A stretch of DNA of 64,000 nt from Sinomonas atrocyanea (GTDB lineage Bacteria > Actinomycetota > Actinomycetes > Actinomycetales > Micrococcaceae). Location of the stretch: assembly GCF_030811715.1 (NCBI RefSeq), contig NZ_JAUSRH010000005.1, positions 186,001 through 250,000 of the forward strand, given 5' to 3'. Numbering within the stretch: the stretch's first letter is position 1; each line of letters opens with the position of its first letter. Under the pieces are notes generated by a model. It saw only the letters and a program-made list of their open reading frames with translations, did not search any database and was not told where the DNA came from. Shown in pieces: positions 16,249 to 25,635 of this stretch. The translations under genes and the position numbers were made by a program.

Positions 16249-18080
16249 GAGTTCGCGGCCTCACCCTTCTGATGGCCCCGGCGGCGCCGGTGTCCCCCGA
16301 CGGGCGCGTCGCTGCCGTGGGCGCCGCCATGGTGGAGCTGCATCGCCGTCGTGATGAGCGCGAAGTGGCTGAACGCCTGGGGCGTGTTGCCGAGCTGGCG
16401 GCGCGCGTCCGGGTCCCATTCCTCGCTGAGCAGGCCCACGTCATTGCGCAGCTCGAGGAGGCGGCAGAACAGCTTCTCGGCCTCGTCGTTGCGACCGGCG
16501 CCGATGAGCGCCTCGACGAGCCAGAAGGAGCACGCGACGAAGATGCCCTCGCGGCCGGGAAGGCCGTCGTCGCTGCTCTCGGGGTTGTACCTCAGCACGA
16601 ACCCGTCCCGGGTGAGGTCGCGCTGGATGGCCTCGATGGTCCCGATCACGCGGGGGTCGTCGTGCGGGAGGAAGCCGACGCGCGGGATGAGGAGCAGGCT
16701 CGCGTCGAGCTCGTCGCTGCCATAGGACTGGACGAACGTGTTGCGCTTCGCATCGAAACCGTGCTCGAGCACGTCGGCATGGATCCGGTCCCGCAGCTCA
16801 CGCCACCGGTCCACCGGGCCGGGAAGGCCGCTCTCCTCGACGCCCTTGACCATGCGGTCGGCGGCCACCCACGCCATGACCTTGGAGTGGGTGAAGTGCC
16901 GGCGCGGCCCGCGCATCTCCCACAGGCCGTTGTCCGGCTGGTCCCAGATCTTCTCGAGATGCTCCATGATGGCGATCTGCAGGTCCCAGGACTCGTCGCC
17001 GTCATCGGAGAGGGTGTTGCGGGTCAGCGCGAGGCCGTCGAGGACCTCGCCCCACACGTCCAGCTGGAACTGCCCCGCAGCAGCGTTCCCGATGCGCACG
17101 GGGGAGGACCGCTCGAAGCCGGGCAGCCAGTCGAGCTCGGCCTCCGGCAGGCGGCGGGCCCCGTGGAGCGAGTACATGATCTGCAGGTCGGCCGGGTCAC
17201 CGGCCACCGCCCGCAGCAGCCAGTCCCGCCATGCCGCCGCCTCGTCGGTGTACCCGCCTGCCATGAGGGACTGCAGCGTCCACGTCGCGTCGCGGAGCCA
17301 GCAGTAGCGGTAGTCCCAGTTCCGGGGACCGCCGATCTGCTCCGGCAGGGACGTCGTCGCGGCGGCGACGATCCCGCCCGTAGGCATGTAGGTCAGCGCC
17401 TTGAGGGTGATCAGCGAGCGCTGGATCGCATCGCGGTATGCTCCGGTCGCCTGGCTCCGCGCCGTCCACTGTTCCCAGTAGTCCATGGTCCGCCGCAGGG
17501 CCTTCTCCGCGTCCACGGCCCGGGGGCGGGCCTCGTGGCTCGGACCCCACGTGAGGACAAAGGACGCCCTCTCCCCCGCCGAGACGGTGAACTCCCCCAC
17601 CGTGCGGAAGTGCGCGCCGTGGAGGGGGACGGTGCTGGCCAGATACACGGAGTCCGGGCCGGCGACGGCGTGCAGGCCCCTCTCGGTGCGGCGAACCCAG
17701 GGGACGACGTGCCCGTAGTCGAACCTGAGGACGAGCTCGGTCTGCATCGTGACGGTCCCGCGGACGCCCTCGACGACCCGGACCACGTCCGCCACGCCGT
17801 CGCGCGGCGGCATGAAGTCGATGACCCGGACGGCGCCGTCCTCGGTCTCCCACTCCGTCTCGAGCACGAGGGTGCCCTCGCGGTACTGCCGGCGCGTGCA
17901 CCTCGAGGCGCCGTCCGGGGCGATGACCCATCGCCCCGCCTCGGGGTCGGCGAGCAGGGAGGCAAAGCAGGCCGGGGAGTCGAAGTGCGGCAGGCACAGC
18001 CAGTCGATGGATCCGTCCATGCCCACAAGCGCCGCCGTGTGCAGGTCGCCGATGAGCGCGTAGTCCTCGATCCGCGCCAT
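16239..18080 (-). CDS. Glycoside hydrolase family 15 (glucoamylase or trehalase type)
   Basis: The 613-residue protein has the actinobacterial GH15 layout: an N-terminal beta-domain (ARIEDYALIGDLHTAALV, DGSIDWLCLP) and an (alpha/alpha)6 catalytic barrel with GGPRNWDYRYCWLRDATWT and the catalytic-base region LLSEEWDPD. There is no signal peptide, so it acts on intracellular alpha-glucosides; mycobacterial proteins of this family are trehalases. ATG 18080 begins one base after the stop of the glucose dehydrogenase gene, so glucose released here could be oxidised by its operon partner. Whether the substrate is trehalose or a maltodextrin is not decided by sequence. A paralogue lies at 25599-27473. 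Confidence 0.88.
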   Translation of the reverse strand: MARIEDYALIGDLHTAALVGMDGSIDWLCLPHFDSPACFASLLADPEAGRWVIAPDGASRCTRRQYREGTLVLETEWETEDGAVRVIDFMPPRDGVADVVRVVEGVRGTVTMQTELVLRFDYGHVVPWVRRTERGLHAVAGPDSVYLASTVPLHGAHFRTVGEFTVSAGERASFVLTWGPSHEARPRAVDAEKALRRTMDYWEQWTARSQATGAYRDAIQRSLITLKALTYMPTGGIVAAATTSLPEQIGGPRNWDYRYCWLRDATWTLQSLMAGGYTDEAAAWRDWLLRAVAGDPADLQIMYSLHGARRLPEAELDWLPGFERSSPVRIGNAAAGQFQLDVWGEVLDGLALTRNTLSDDGDESWDLQIAIMEHLEKIWDQPDNGLWEMRGPRRHFTHSKVMAWVAADRMVKGVEESGLPGPVDRWRELRDRIHADVLEHGFDAKRNTFVQSYGSDELDASLLLIPRVGFLPHDDPRVIGTIEAIQRDLTRDGFVLRYNPESSDDGLPGREGIFVACSFWLVEALIGAGRNDEAEKLFCRLLELRNDVGLLSEEWDPDARRQLGNTPQAFSHFALITTAMQLHHGGAHGSDAPVGGHRRRRGHQKGEAANSGT

Positions 18081-18081
18081 G

Positions 18082-19131
18082 TCAGGCCCCCTGGACGTCA
18101 AGGACGACCTTGACATCGTCCTTCTGGCGCTCGAAGGCCTTCTCGAAGTCGTCCAGCGGCACGCGGCGGGTGATCAGCCGGGCCAGCCAGTCGCCGTCGG
18201 CCTTCTTCAGCGCCTCCGCGGCGGCCTCATAGTGGCTGCGGTTGGCGTTGACAGAGCCGAAGACCACGTCGTTGCCGAGCACCGCCTCCCGGTTCGCCGC
18301 CCCGACATCGACCGGGAGGCGCTTGCCCGTGGACGAGACGCCGGTGAGGCAGGTGACGGCGTCGAGGCTGTGCCGGGTGATGGTCTCCATGACCACCGAC
18401 GGTACGCCGGTGCACTCGATGAGGACGTCTGCGAGGACCCCCGAGTCGGTCAGCGTGTCCGTGTGGTAGGTGGCCCCGAGCGCCTTCACGAGGTCCGGCT
18501 TCGGACCGTCCTGCACCTGGTCGAAGACGTGCACCTCGAGTCCGCGCTGGACTCCGAGCAGCGCGGCGAGCAGTCCGACCGGGCCCGCCCCCGTCACGAC
18601 CGCGACCTTCGGCTCGAAGAACGCCCGCTGCCCGATCGCCTCGGTGTGCTGCCACGCCTTGGCCACGATGGTGGTCGGCTCGAGCAGGACGCCCACGCCC
18701 TCGAGTGCGGGATCGAGCTTCACGAGGGCGTCCGGGTCGGCGCGGTACTGCTCGCGGGCGAACCCGTGGAGGCCCTTGATGCCGTGCTCGGTGTACTTTC
18801 CGTTGCGGCACATGTCCCACTGGCCCTGGGCGCACGCCGCGCACGGCTCCGGGTCGGGGCGGCGCACGATGCCCACCACGAGGTCACCCTCCGCCAGGCC
18901 CGAGCCTTCGGGGGCCGAGAGGACGCGGCCCAGATTCTCGTGGCCCAGGATGAGGTGGTCGCTCCCGGCCGGCGCCTCCCCGTACTCGGCCGAGACGATC
19001 TCCTTGTCGGTCCCGCAGAGGCCGACGGCGACGACCTCCACGAGCACGCTGCCCTCCGACTCTGCCGGCGCATCCACCTGCAGCAGTTCGAGGGAATCCT
19101 TCACACCCGGCCGTACGCCCAAAGCCCTCAC
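18082..19131 (-). CDS. Zinc-type glucose 1-dehydrogenase
   Basis: The 349-residue medium-chain dehydrogenase has VGLCGTDKEI, LILGHENLGRV with the GHE motif, a structural-zinc region with CAACAQGQWDMC, and the nucleotide loop VVTGAGPVGLLAAL. NRSHY near the C-terminus and overall order match the archaeal-type glucose dehydrogenase (GlcDH/Gdh) group, which oxidises glucose to gluconolactone with NAD(P). I chose GTG 19131 because GGAAGGTG lies six bases upstream and the protein then begins VRALGVRPG, the usual family start; GTG 19140 is the alternative. It is operonic with the GH15 gene. Confidence 0.82.
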   Translation of the reverse strand: MRALGVRPGVKDSLELLQVDAPAESEGSVLVEVVAVGLCGTDKEIVSAEYGEAPAGSDHLILGHENLGRVLSAPEGSGLAEGDLVVGIVRRPDPEPCAACAQGQWDMCRNGKYTEHGIKGLHGFAREQYRADPDALVKLDPALEGVGVLLEPTTIVAKAWQHTEAIGQRAFFEPKVAVVTGAGPVGLLAALLGVQRGLEVHVFDQVQDGPKPDLVKALGATYHTDTLTDSGVLADVLIECTGVPSVVMETITRHSLDAVTCLTGVSSTGKRLPVDVGAANREAVLGNDVVFGSVNANRSHYEAAAEALKKADGDWLARLITRRVPLDDFEKAFERQKDDVKVVLDVQGA

Positions 19132-19327
19132 TGGGTCCACCTTCCACGCGGTCGCTGTCCATTGTGCTGTCCTGTGAAGCCTTCCCGCGGGTGGGGACCC
19201 CGAAACGGATTCTGGGCGGGCGCCGAGGCGGCTCCCAGCGGATTCCCGGCCGGTGTCCCCGCCCGGATTCGGTGCAAGGAGCTCCTATGCTGGGGCCATC
19301 ATCGAGGCAGCTGACGAGGTGGGTTCC

Positions 19328-20184
19328 ATGGCGCGCAGGCTATTCGGCGAGATTCACCCCATCACGTACCGCATGTCCGTGGCCAAGGGCAGGTTCCTGC
19401 GGAATGTCAGTGACCTCCGGCCGTCCCTGCGCCTGGCGAGGACCCGTGATGCGGCGAACCTTCCGGCGGTGGTCTACCGGCACAATTCCCTGATCCGCAG
19501 GCGATTGGGCAACGTCAATCCGGAGCTGCAGGAGAACAAGGCCGTGAGCCTGTCCATCGCGGCCCCGAAGGTGGACGGCGTGCTGATCCGCCCCGGAGAG
19601 GTGTTCTCGTTCTGGAAGCTGGTCGGGCCGGTGACCGCCCGGCGCGGCTACAAGGAGGGCCTCACGATCGACCACGACCGCGCGGCGAGCGGGATCGGCG
19701 GGGGGATGTGCCAGTTCACCAACCTGATCCATTGGATGGTGCTGCACACGCCCCTGGCGATCGTGGAGCACCACCACCACTCGGGGCTCGACCTCTTCCC
19801 GGACTTCAACCGGCAGATTCCCTTCGGCACGGGAACGTCCATTGTGTACAACTATTTGGATTACCGATTCCGGAATCCGACCTCGCAGACGTTCCAGCTG
19901 CGGGTCTCGGCTGGTCCTGAGTACCTCTCGGGGAGCTCCGCGCGGAATCCGCCCTCCCGCTCAAGTACCACCTCCACGAGGAGGAGTCCTGCTTCTTTCG
20001 GGAGGACGGACGCGTCTACCGGCACAACTCCATCTACCGGACCGCGCGGGACAAGCGCACCGGGCTCGAGGTCATGCGCCAGCACTTGTCCACCAACACG
20101 GCGCTGGTCCGCTACCCGGAGGAGCTGATTCGCTTCCCGATCCTGGACGGGCGCCCTTCCGTCGCCCCGGTGGACGCCCGCTGA
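19328..20184 (+). pseudogene. VanW family protein, broken by a single-base frameshift
   Basis: The gene starts at ATG 19328 with GAGGTGGG upstream and encodes a VanW-family protein (SLSIAAPKVDGVLIRPGEVF, then GIGGGMCQFTNLIHWMVLHT and HHHHSGLDLFPDFNRQIP). After GPEYLSG the reading frame leaves family similarity and turns into Ser/Thr/Arg-rich noise. One base back, from 19933, the expected C-terminus continues: ELRAESALPLKYHLHEEES, then CFFREDGRVYRHNSIYR, ending at TGA 20182-20184. One missing G in the GGGG run at 19930-19933 explains this. Repaired, the protein is about 285 residues. It may be a genuine inactivating deletion or a sequencing error. VanW proteins have no settled function. Confidence 0.8.
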
Positions 20185-20199
20185 CCGGCGGGGACACGC

Positions 20200-20604
20200 C
20201 TAGGGGCTGTCCAGGATCTCGCTGCGGATCAGGAACCGCTTGCCCTCGGGGGCCTCGAGCGAGAAGCCGCTCCCCCGGCCCGCCACCACGTCCACGGTGA
20301 GATGCGTGTGGGACCAGTACCCGAACTGCTCCCGGGACATCCAGAAGGGCAGTTCCCCACGGCTGGGCAGGTCGAAGACGCCGAGGAGCACATCCGCGTC
20401 GCCCGTGATGAAGTCCCCGGCGGGGTAGCACATGGGCGCGGACCCGTCGCAGCACCCGCCCGACTGGTGGAACATGAGCGGCCCGTGGCGCTCCCAGAGC
20501 ATGTCCAGGAGGGCCAGTGCGGGCGCGGTCAGCGCGACCCGGGAGAAGTCCTCTCCGGGCCGCACCGGCCGTGCCGCGAGCGCTGCCGCGTGCTCGGTGG
20601 CCAT
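20200..20604 (-). CDS. DUF779 domain protein, aldehyde dehydrogenase-associated
   Basis: The 134-residue protein matches the DUF779 family by its Cys/His-rich motifs MFHQSGGCCDGSAPMCYPAG and YWSHTHLTVDVVAG. These proteins are nearly always encoded beside ExaC/AcoD-type acetaldehyde dehydrogenases, as here, and their role is not established; the conserved Cys and His residues suggest metal binding. Its start overlaps the stop of the alcohol dehydrogenase gene (TGATG), so it is the last gene of a three-gene operon. Confidence 0.85.
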   Translation of the reverse strand: MATEHAAALAARPVRPGEDFSRVALTAPALALLDMLWERHGPLMFHQSGGCCDGSAPMCYPAGDFITGDADVLLGVFDLPSRGELPFWMSREQFGYWSHTHLTVDVVAGRGSGFSLEAPEGKRFLIRSEILDSP

Positions 20605-21638
20605 CAGTACTTGATGACCACGCGGCCGTCGATCTTCGCGTGGTGCATCTCGTCGAAGACCTGGTTGATCTCCTCCAGGTCCCGCGTGTGGAACGTGGGG
20701 TGGATGAGCCCGCGCGCGTAGAAGTCGAGCGCCTCCTCGAGGTCCTGCCGCGTGCCCACGATCGAGCCGCGGATCGTGAGCCCCTTGAGCACGATGTCGA
20801 AGATCGGGGCCGGGAAGTCCCCCGGGGGCAGCCCGTTGAACACGATGGTCCCGCCGCGGCGCGTCATGCCGATCGCCTGGCCGAACGCTGCCGGGTGGAC
20901 CGCGGTGACGAGGACGCCGTGGGCGCCGCCGGTGGCCTCCTGGATGGCCGACGCCGGGTCCTCGGCGAACGCGTTGACGGTCACCTCGGCGCCGTGCTTC
21001 TTCGCGAGGGCCAGCTTCTCGTCCGCGACGTCGACGGCGGCGACGCGCATGCCCATCGCCACCGCGTACTGCACCGCGATGTGGCCCAGGCCGCCGATGC
21101 CGGAGATGACGACCCACTCGCCGGGCCGGACCTCGGTCTGCTTGAGGCCCTTGTACACGGTGACCCCGGCGCACAGGACCGGTGCGACCTCGTACGGGTC
21201 GGAGCCCTCCGGGATCCGGGCGGCGAACCTGGTGTCGACGAGCATGTACTGCCCGAACGAGCCGTCCACGCCGTAGCCGCCGTTCTGCTGGGCCTCGCAG
21301 AGGGTCTCCCAGCCGGTGCGGCAGTACTGGCAGGTGCCGCACGCGCTCCACAGCCACGCGTTGCCGACGAGGTCGCCCTCGGCGACGTCGGTGACGCCCT
21401 CGCCGACGGCGACGACGGTGCCCACGCCCTCGTGGCCGGGGACGAGCGGGAGCTTGGGCTTGACGGGCCAGTCGCCCTGGGCCGCGTGGAGGTCGGTGTG
21501 GCAGACGCCGCTCGAGATGAGCTTCACGAGCGCCTGGCCCGGGCCGGGCGTGGGGACCTGCAGGTCGTCGACGGTCAGTTCGGCGCCGAAGCTGCGGACG
21601 ACGGCGGCCCTGAACGTCTCGGGAGTGGTCGTGGTCAT
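20604..21638 (-). CDS. adhP: Zinc-dependent alcohol dehydrogenase (AdhP type)
   Basis: The 344-residue protein is a medium-chain NAD-dependent alcohol dehydrogenase. Seen are the catalytic zinc motifs SSGVCHTDLHAAQGDW and VPGHEGVGTVVAVGEGV, a structural-zinc loop with CGTCQYCRTGWETLC, and the Rossmann motif ISGIGGLGHIAVQYA. These match the bacterial AdhP/AdhT ethanol dehydrogenases. I chose ATG 21638 because AAGGAG lies seven bases upstream; Met codons at 21644 and 21656 are less well placed. It sits between the acetaldehyde dehydrogenase and DUF779 genes, which supports ethanol oxidation to acetate as the operon function. Confidence 0.88.
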   Translation of the reverse strand: MTTTTPETFRAAVVRSFGAELTVDDLQVPTPGPGQALVKLISSGVCHTDLHAAQGDWPVKPKLPLVPGHEGVGTVVAVGEGVTDVAEGDLVGNAWLWSACGTCQYCRTGWETLCEAQQNGGYGVDGSFGQYMLVDTRFAARIPEGSDPYEVAPVLCAGVTVYKGLKQTEVRPGEWVVISGIGGLGHIAVQYAVAMGMRVAAVDVADEKLALAKKHGAEVTVNAFAEDPASAIQEATGGAHGVLVTAVHPAAFGQAIGMTRRGGTIVFNGLPPGDFPAPIFDIVLKGLTIRGSIVGTRQDLEEALDFYARGLIHPTFHTRDLEEINQVFDEMHHAKIDGRVVIKY

Positions 21639-21665
21639 GGTCATGCTCCTTTGCATGGCGGGGGT

Positions 21666-23189
21666 TTAGAAGAAGCCGAGCTTGGACTCGGCGTAGGAGA
21701 CCAGGAGGTTCTTGGTCTGCTGGTAGTGCTCGAGCATCATGAGGTGGGTCTCACGGCCGATGCCGGAGGACTTGTACCCGCCGAACGCGGCGTGGGCGGG
21801 GTAGGCGTGGTAGTTGTTCACCCAGACGCGGCCGGCCTGGATGTCGCGGCCGGCCCGGTAGGCGGTGTTGCCGTCGCGGGACCAGACGCCGGCGCCGAGG
21901 CCGTAGAGGGTGTCGTTGGCGATCTCGAGGGCTTCCTCGTAGTCGGAGAACTTGGTGACCGAGACGACGGGGCCGAAGATCTCCTCCTGGAAGATCCGCA
22001 TCCTGTTGTTGCCCTCGAACACGGTGGGCTCGACGTAGTAGCCGCCCGCGAGCTCGCCGGGGAGCTCGGCCCGCTTGCCGCCGGTGAGGACCTTGGCGCC
22101 CTCGGCCTTGCCGATCTCGATGTAGGAGAGGATCTTCTCGAGCTGGTCGTTGGAGGCCTGCGCGCCGATCATGGTCTCGGTGTCCAGCGGGTTGCCCTGC
22201 TTGATGGCCTTGGTCCGCTCGACGACGTCGCCCAGGAACCGCTCGTAGATGCCCTCCTGGACAAGGGCGCGGGACGGGCAGGTGCAGACCTCGCCCTGGT
22301 TGAGGGCGAAGAGGGTGAAGCCCTCCTGGGCCTTGTCGTAGAAGGCGTCGTCCTTGGCGGCGATGTCGTCGAAGAAGATGTTCGGGCTCTTGCCGCCGAG
22401 CTCGAGGGTGACGGGGATGAGGTTCTGGGACGCGTACTGCATGATGAGCCGGCCCGTGGTGGTCTCGCCGGTGAAGGCGATCTTGCGGATGCGCGGGCTC
22501 GAGGCGAGGGGCTTGCCGGCCTCGACCCCGAAGCCGTTGACGATGTTGAGCACGCCGGCCGGGAGGAGGTCCCCGATCAGCTCGGCGAGGACGAGGATGC
22601 TCGCCGGGGTCTGCTCGGCCGGCTTGAGGACGACGGCGTTGCCGGCCGCCAGGGCGGGGGCCAGCTTCCACGTGGCCATGAGCAGCGGGAAGTTCCACGG
22701 GATGATCTGCCCGACCACGCCGAGCGGCTCGTGGAAGTGGTACGCGGTCGTGTTCTCGTCGATCTGGGAGAGCGAGCCCTCCTGGGCCCGGATCGCGCCG
22801 GCGTAGTAGCGGAAGTGGTCGACGGCCAGCGGCAGGTCCGCTGCCAGGGTCTCGCGGACGGGCTTGCCGTTGTCCCAGGTCTCGGCGACGGCGAGCATCT
22901 CGAGGTTCTCCTCGATGCGGTCCGCGATGCGGTGCAGGATGAGCGCGCGCTCGGCCACGGAGGTCTTGCCCCAGCCGGGGGCGGCCTTGTGGGCGGCGTC
23001 GAGGGCGAGGTCGATGTCCGCGGCCTGCGAGCGGGCGACCTCGCAGAACACCTTGCCCGTGACGGGCGTGATGTTCTCGAAGTACGCCCCGCCCACCGGG
23101 GCGACCCATTCGCCGCCGATGAAGTTCTCGTAGCGGTCCTTGAAGGTGACCTTGGATCCCTCGGTGCCGGGGAAGGCGTAGACGGTCAT
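21666..23189 (-). CDS. NAD-dependent acetaldehyde dehydrogenase (ExaC/AcoD type)
   Basis: The 507-residue aldehyde dehydrogenase has [20 protein letters not shown], the Glu motif [13 protein letters not shown] and the nucleophile region [13 protein letters not shown] (Cys near residue 300), with the C-terminal [20 protein letters not shown]. The double-Cys CTC context and the [10 protein letters not shown] ending are typical of ExaC/AcoD acetaldehyde dehydrogenases. It is the first gene of the operon with the alcohol dehydrogenase and DUF779, giving ethanol to acetaldehyde to acetate. The 129-base upstream gap holds a GTTGCAAC palindrome (23298-23305) but no promoter I trust. Confidence 0.9.
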   Translation of the reverse strand: MTVYAFPGTEGSKVTFKDRYENFIGGEWVAPVGGAYFENITPVTGKVFCEVARSQAADIDLALDAAHKAAPGWGKTSVAERALILHRIADRIEENLEMLAVAETWDNGKPVRETLAADLPLAVDHFRYYAGAIRAQEGSLSQIDENTTAYHFHEPLGVVGQIIPWNFPLLMATWKLAPALAAGNAVVLKPAEQTPASILVLAELIGDLLPAGVLNIVNGFGVEAGKPLASSPRIRKIAFTGETTTGRLIMQYASQNLIPVTLELGGKSPNIFFDDIAAKDDAFYDKAQEGFTLFALNQGEVCTCPSRALVQEGIYERFLGDVVERTKAIKQGNPLDTETMIGAQASNDQLEKILSYIEIGKAEGAKVLTGGKRAELPGELAGGYYVEPTVFEGNNRMRIFQEEIFGPVVSVTKFSDYEEALEIANDTLYGLGAGVWSRDGNTAYRAGRDIQAGRVWVNNYHAYPAHAAFGGYKSSGIGRETHLMMLEHYQQTKNLLVSYAESKLGFF

Positions 23190-23318
23190 GGCGAAACTCC
23201 CTTGTCTCAGGTGACGTGCCTGCGGCCGGTGGTGCCGGCCCGGGCTGCCGGCGGACCGGCTTGACTGAGAGCGTAGGAGCGGAGGGGTTGCGGGCTGGTT
23301 GCAACGGTGTGGCGGGGG

Positions 23319-24302
23319 TCACAGCTCGACCAAGAGGCGCCCTTCCCCGGGCTCCCACACGGCTCGGGTGCCCAGCGCGGCGCAGAGCCGTTCCATCCGC
23401 GCCGCGATGGGCCGCGCGGCGCGGCCGGCAAGGACGGCGCGGCGGTCCACGATGAGGGTGGGCCAGAGCAGGAGCCTCGGGCCGGCCCCACCGTCGCGAG
23501 CGCTGCCGCCGAGGTCGAGCATGAAGATGAAGGACTGGTCGTTGCGCTCGACGGGATCGACGGCGTAGTCGTCGATGAAGTCGCCCGCGCCGTAGATGAC
23601 GGGGCGCCCCCGGTGGACCTCGATGCCCCGGACGATGTGCGGCGAGTGGCCGAAGACGAGGTCGGCGCCGTCCTCGACAAGGGCATGCGCCAGCGCCCGG
23701 TGCTCGGCCGGCACCTCGGCGCCCCAGTTCCCGCCCCAGTGCGCGGAGACGATCAGGACGTCCACCGCGGGGCGCGTCGCCCGGACCACCTCGCGCAGGC
23801 GGCGCCCGAGCGGGTGCGCGGCGTCCACGGGGGCGTACGCCACCCCCGGGGAGCGCGGCGCGGCGGCCCAGTCGGGGGTGTTGTCGGTGAAGGCGACGAG
23901 GCCGACGTCGAGCCCTCCGGCGCGCACGACGGCCGGCGACCACGCGGCGTCGTCATCCGCGCCGGCCCCGGCATGGCGGATGCCCGCCGCGTCCAGCGCC
24001 GCGACCGACTCGAGCAGCGCCTCGGGCCCGTAGTCGAGCGTGTGGTTGTTGGCGAGCGAGACCGCGTCGATGCCGGCCGCCGTGAGGCACGCGACGTTCT
24101 GCGGGGCGGAGCGGAAGTGGAAGACCTTCCCCGGCCAGGGCGTGCCGCCCCGGGCGAGGACGCACTCGAGGTTGGCGATGCGCAGGTCGGCGCCCGCGAG
24201 GACCGGCAGCGTGTCGCCCCAGACCGAGGCGGGCGCCGCGGTGCGCAGCCGCTCGTCGACGAGGCGGCCGAGCATCACGTCGCCCATGAACGCGATCCGC
24301 AC
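23319..24302 (-). CDS. CapA family protein (metallophosphatase-like)
   Basis: The 327-residue protein has the CapA/PgsA calcineurin-like fold: MRIAFMGDVMLGRLVDERL at the N-terminus, LANNHTLDYG, LIVSAHWGGNWG and FGHSPHIVRGIEVHRGRPV. In Bacillus CapA takes part in poly-gamma-glutamate export, but most actinobacterial homologues stand alone and are uncharacterised. No capsule genes are nearby and no signal peptide or membrane segment is visible, so a cytoplasmic or atypical role is likely. It follows the 24325-25035 gene by 22 bases on the same strand. Confidence 0.85.
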   Translation of the reverse strand: MRIAFMGDVMLGRLVDERLRTAAPASVWGDTLPVLAGADLRIANLECVLARGGTPWPGKVFHFRSAPQNVACLTAAGIDAVSLANNHTLDYGPEALLESVAALDAAGIRHAGAGADDDAAWSPAVVRAGGLDVGLVAFTDNTPDWAAAPRSPGVAYAPVDAAHPLGRRLREVVRATRPAVDVLIVSAHWGGNWGAEVPAEHRALAHALVEDGADLVFGHSPHIVRGIEVHRGRPVIYGAGDFIDDYAVDPVERNDQSFIFMLDLGGSARDGGAGPRLLLWPTLIVDRRAVLAGRAARPIAARMERLCAALGTRAVWEPGEGRLLVEL

Positions 24303-24324
24303 GTGCGGCCCCCTGCCAGGCCCT

Positions 24325-25035
24325 CTACCCCGCTGCCGGCGCCCTGCCGCCCACCACGAGGTGCTCCATGCGGGCCCCGAGCGCGTCGATGCTGGGGTCG
24401 AACTGGGCGCCCAGGCCGGCGATGCGCACGTAGCCCTCGAAGGCCAGCAGGAGCAGCGCAGTGATGTGCGCGTCGAGCGCGGGCTCCCGCTCCTTGGGCA
24501 GGAGGCGGAGGAGCCAGCCGTGCCGGTCCGCGGACTCCTCGAGGTACGGGGACGCGCTGGCCGTGCCGGGATGGGATTCGCGCTGCGCCCGCGTGAAGAG
24601 GCGCAGGAGGTCGGAGCCGCCGTCGGGCTCCACCGCCTGGCCGAGGTGGTCGTGCTGCAGCGCGCCGAGGAGCTCGAGCTCCTCCTCGCTCAGCCCGCGG
24701 CCGGCGTCGAGGTGGACGCCCACGAGGATCTCCACGGCTTCGGAGCGTTCGCGCCGTCCCGCCCACACGAGCCTGGCGGCGTGCTCCACGAAGGAGCACA
24801 CGAGCGGGGCGGCCTCGGCGCCGAAGCCGAGCCGGTCGAGTCCCAGCACCGCCTGTGCCGTGCGCTTGGCCCGCATGAGCCAGCCCCAGGCCACCGCGAC
24901 GGCTCGGGCCTCGTCGAGCTCCTCCCGCGAGCCGTTTTCAATCCAGTGCGCCGGCGCCGGGATGGGGTGGTCGATCAGGGCGACCAGGTCATCGAGGGCA
25001 TGGGTCCAGCTGTCAGCCGGCACGTTCTCCGCCAT
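24325..25035 (-). CDS. Uncharacterised helical protein
   Basis: I do not recognise this 236-residue protein with certainty. It is largely alpha-helical and soluble, with AVAVAWGWLMRAKRTAQAVL, AAPLVCSFVEHAARLVWAGR and a C-terminal LLLAFEGYVRIAGLGAQF, reminiscent of the DUF5677-type or HEPN-like helical proteins found in actinobacteria; this likeness is tentative. There is no signal peptide. ATG 25035 is 22 bases upstream of MAENVPADSW in-frame context without a strong ribosome site. It precedes the CapA-like gene by 22 bases, so the two may be co-transcribed. Confidence 0.65.
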   Translation of the reverse strand: MAENVPADSWTHALDDLVALIDHPIPAPAHWIENGSREELDEARAVAVAWGWLMRAKRTAQAVLGLDRLGFGAEAAPLVCSFVEHAARLVWAGRRERSEAVEILVGVHLDAGRGLSEEELELLGALQHDHLGQAVEPDGGSDLLRLFTRAQRESHPGTASASPYLEESADRHGWLLRLLPKEREPALDAHITALLLLAFEGYVRIAGLGAQFDPSIDALGARMEHLVVGGRAPAAG

Positions 25036-25131
25036 GCCACCAGTGTGCGCCCGCGCCCCCGCTGCGGGGGAGGCCCATAGCCTCTGGCGCGGGCCTTGTG
25101 GCGTGCGTCGGGCGGGCGTGAGACTGGGGGC

Positions 25132-25635
25132 ATGCCGAACCTGCCGAAGATCAGCCTCCGCACCCCGCTCCCCTTCGACATCCTCGGCGCCCAGGTGGCC
25201 GTGGCCGGACTGGGGTCCGCGTTCGAGGGCGTGTACGGGTCCGTCGTGGTGCGCGACGGCGGCGGCCACGTGGTCGCCGAGTCCTACCTGCTCGGCGGGG
25301 GCAACGGATTCTCGCTGTTCCACAGCGCCTTCGGCCTGGGCGTGCCGTCGACACCGGAGGGCACCGTCACCGTGCAGGCCACCAACCCGAGCGGCCTGCC
25401 CGAGAACGCCGCGTCGGTGACCGTGCCGGTGACCTTCGGGCGGACCCTCATGGGCGGGACGTACTCGGGATTCACGCTCCACACGGTCGTGGAGGGCGAC
25501 ACGCTCTCGGGGATCGCGCAGCAGGTCTACGGCGACGCGGGCAAGGCCGGGCTCCTCTTCACGGCGAACCGCGACATCCTCTTCGACCCGGACGTCATCT
25601 ACCCGGGCATGGGGCTGCGGATCCCCCTCGCCTGA
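25132..25635 (+). CDS. Gmad2 plus LysM domain protein
   Basis: The 167-residue protein has an N-terminal Gmad2 immunoglobulin-like domain (ILGAQVAVAGLGSAFEGVY, then VTVQATNPSGLPENAASVTV) and a C-terminal LysM domain (LHTVVEGDTLSGIAQQVYGD, then FTANRDILFDPDVIYPGMGL). LysM usually binds peptidoglycan, yet no signal peptide or lipobox is visible, a common state for this actinobacterial family. A poor GGGGG tract precedes ATG 25132. The 3' end overlaps the convergent GH15 gene by 37 bases. Confidence 0.82.
   Translation: MPNLPKISLRTPLPFDILGAQVAVAGLGSAFEGVYGSVVVRDGGGHVVAESYLLGGGNGFSLFHSAFGLGVPSTPEGTVTVQATNPSGLPENAASVTVPVTFGRTLMGGTYSGFTLHTVVEGDTLSGIAQQVYGDAGKAGLLFTANRDILFDPDVIYPGMGLRIPLA

Noticed and set aside
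19842-20300. Possible separate gene downstream of the VanW fragment
   Set aside because: The frame is Arg/Pro-rich noise; the genuine VanW C-terminus lies in another frame starting at 19933.
20517-23264. 915-residue plus-strand open frame across the alcohol and aldehyde dehydrogenase genes
   Set aside because: It is the antisense shadow of two well-conserved enzymes and has no recognisable motif or start signal.
23298-23305. GTTGCAAC palindrome upstream of the acetaldehyde dehydrogenase gene as an operator
   Set aside because: An isolated eight-base palindrome without promoter hexamers or a neighbouring regulator is too weak to annotate.
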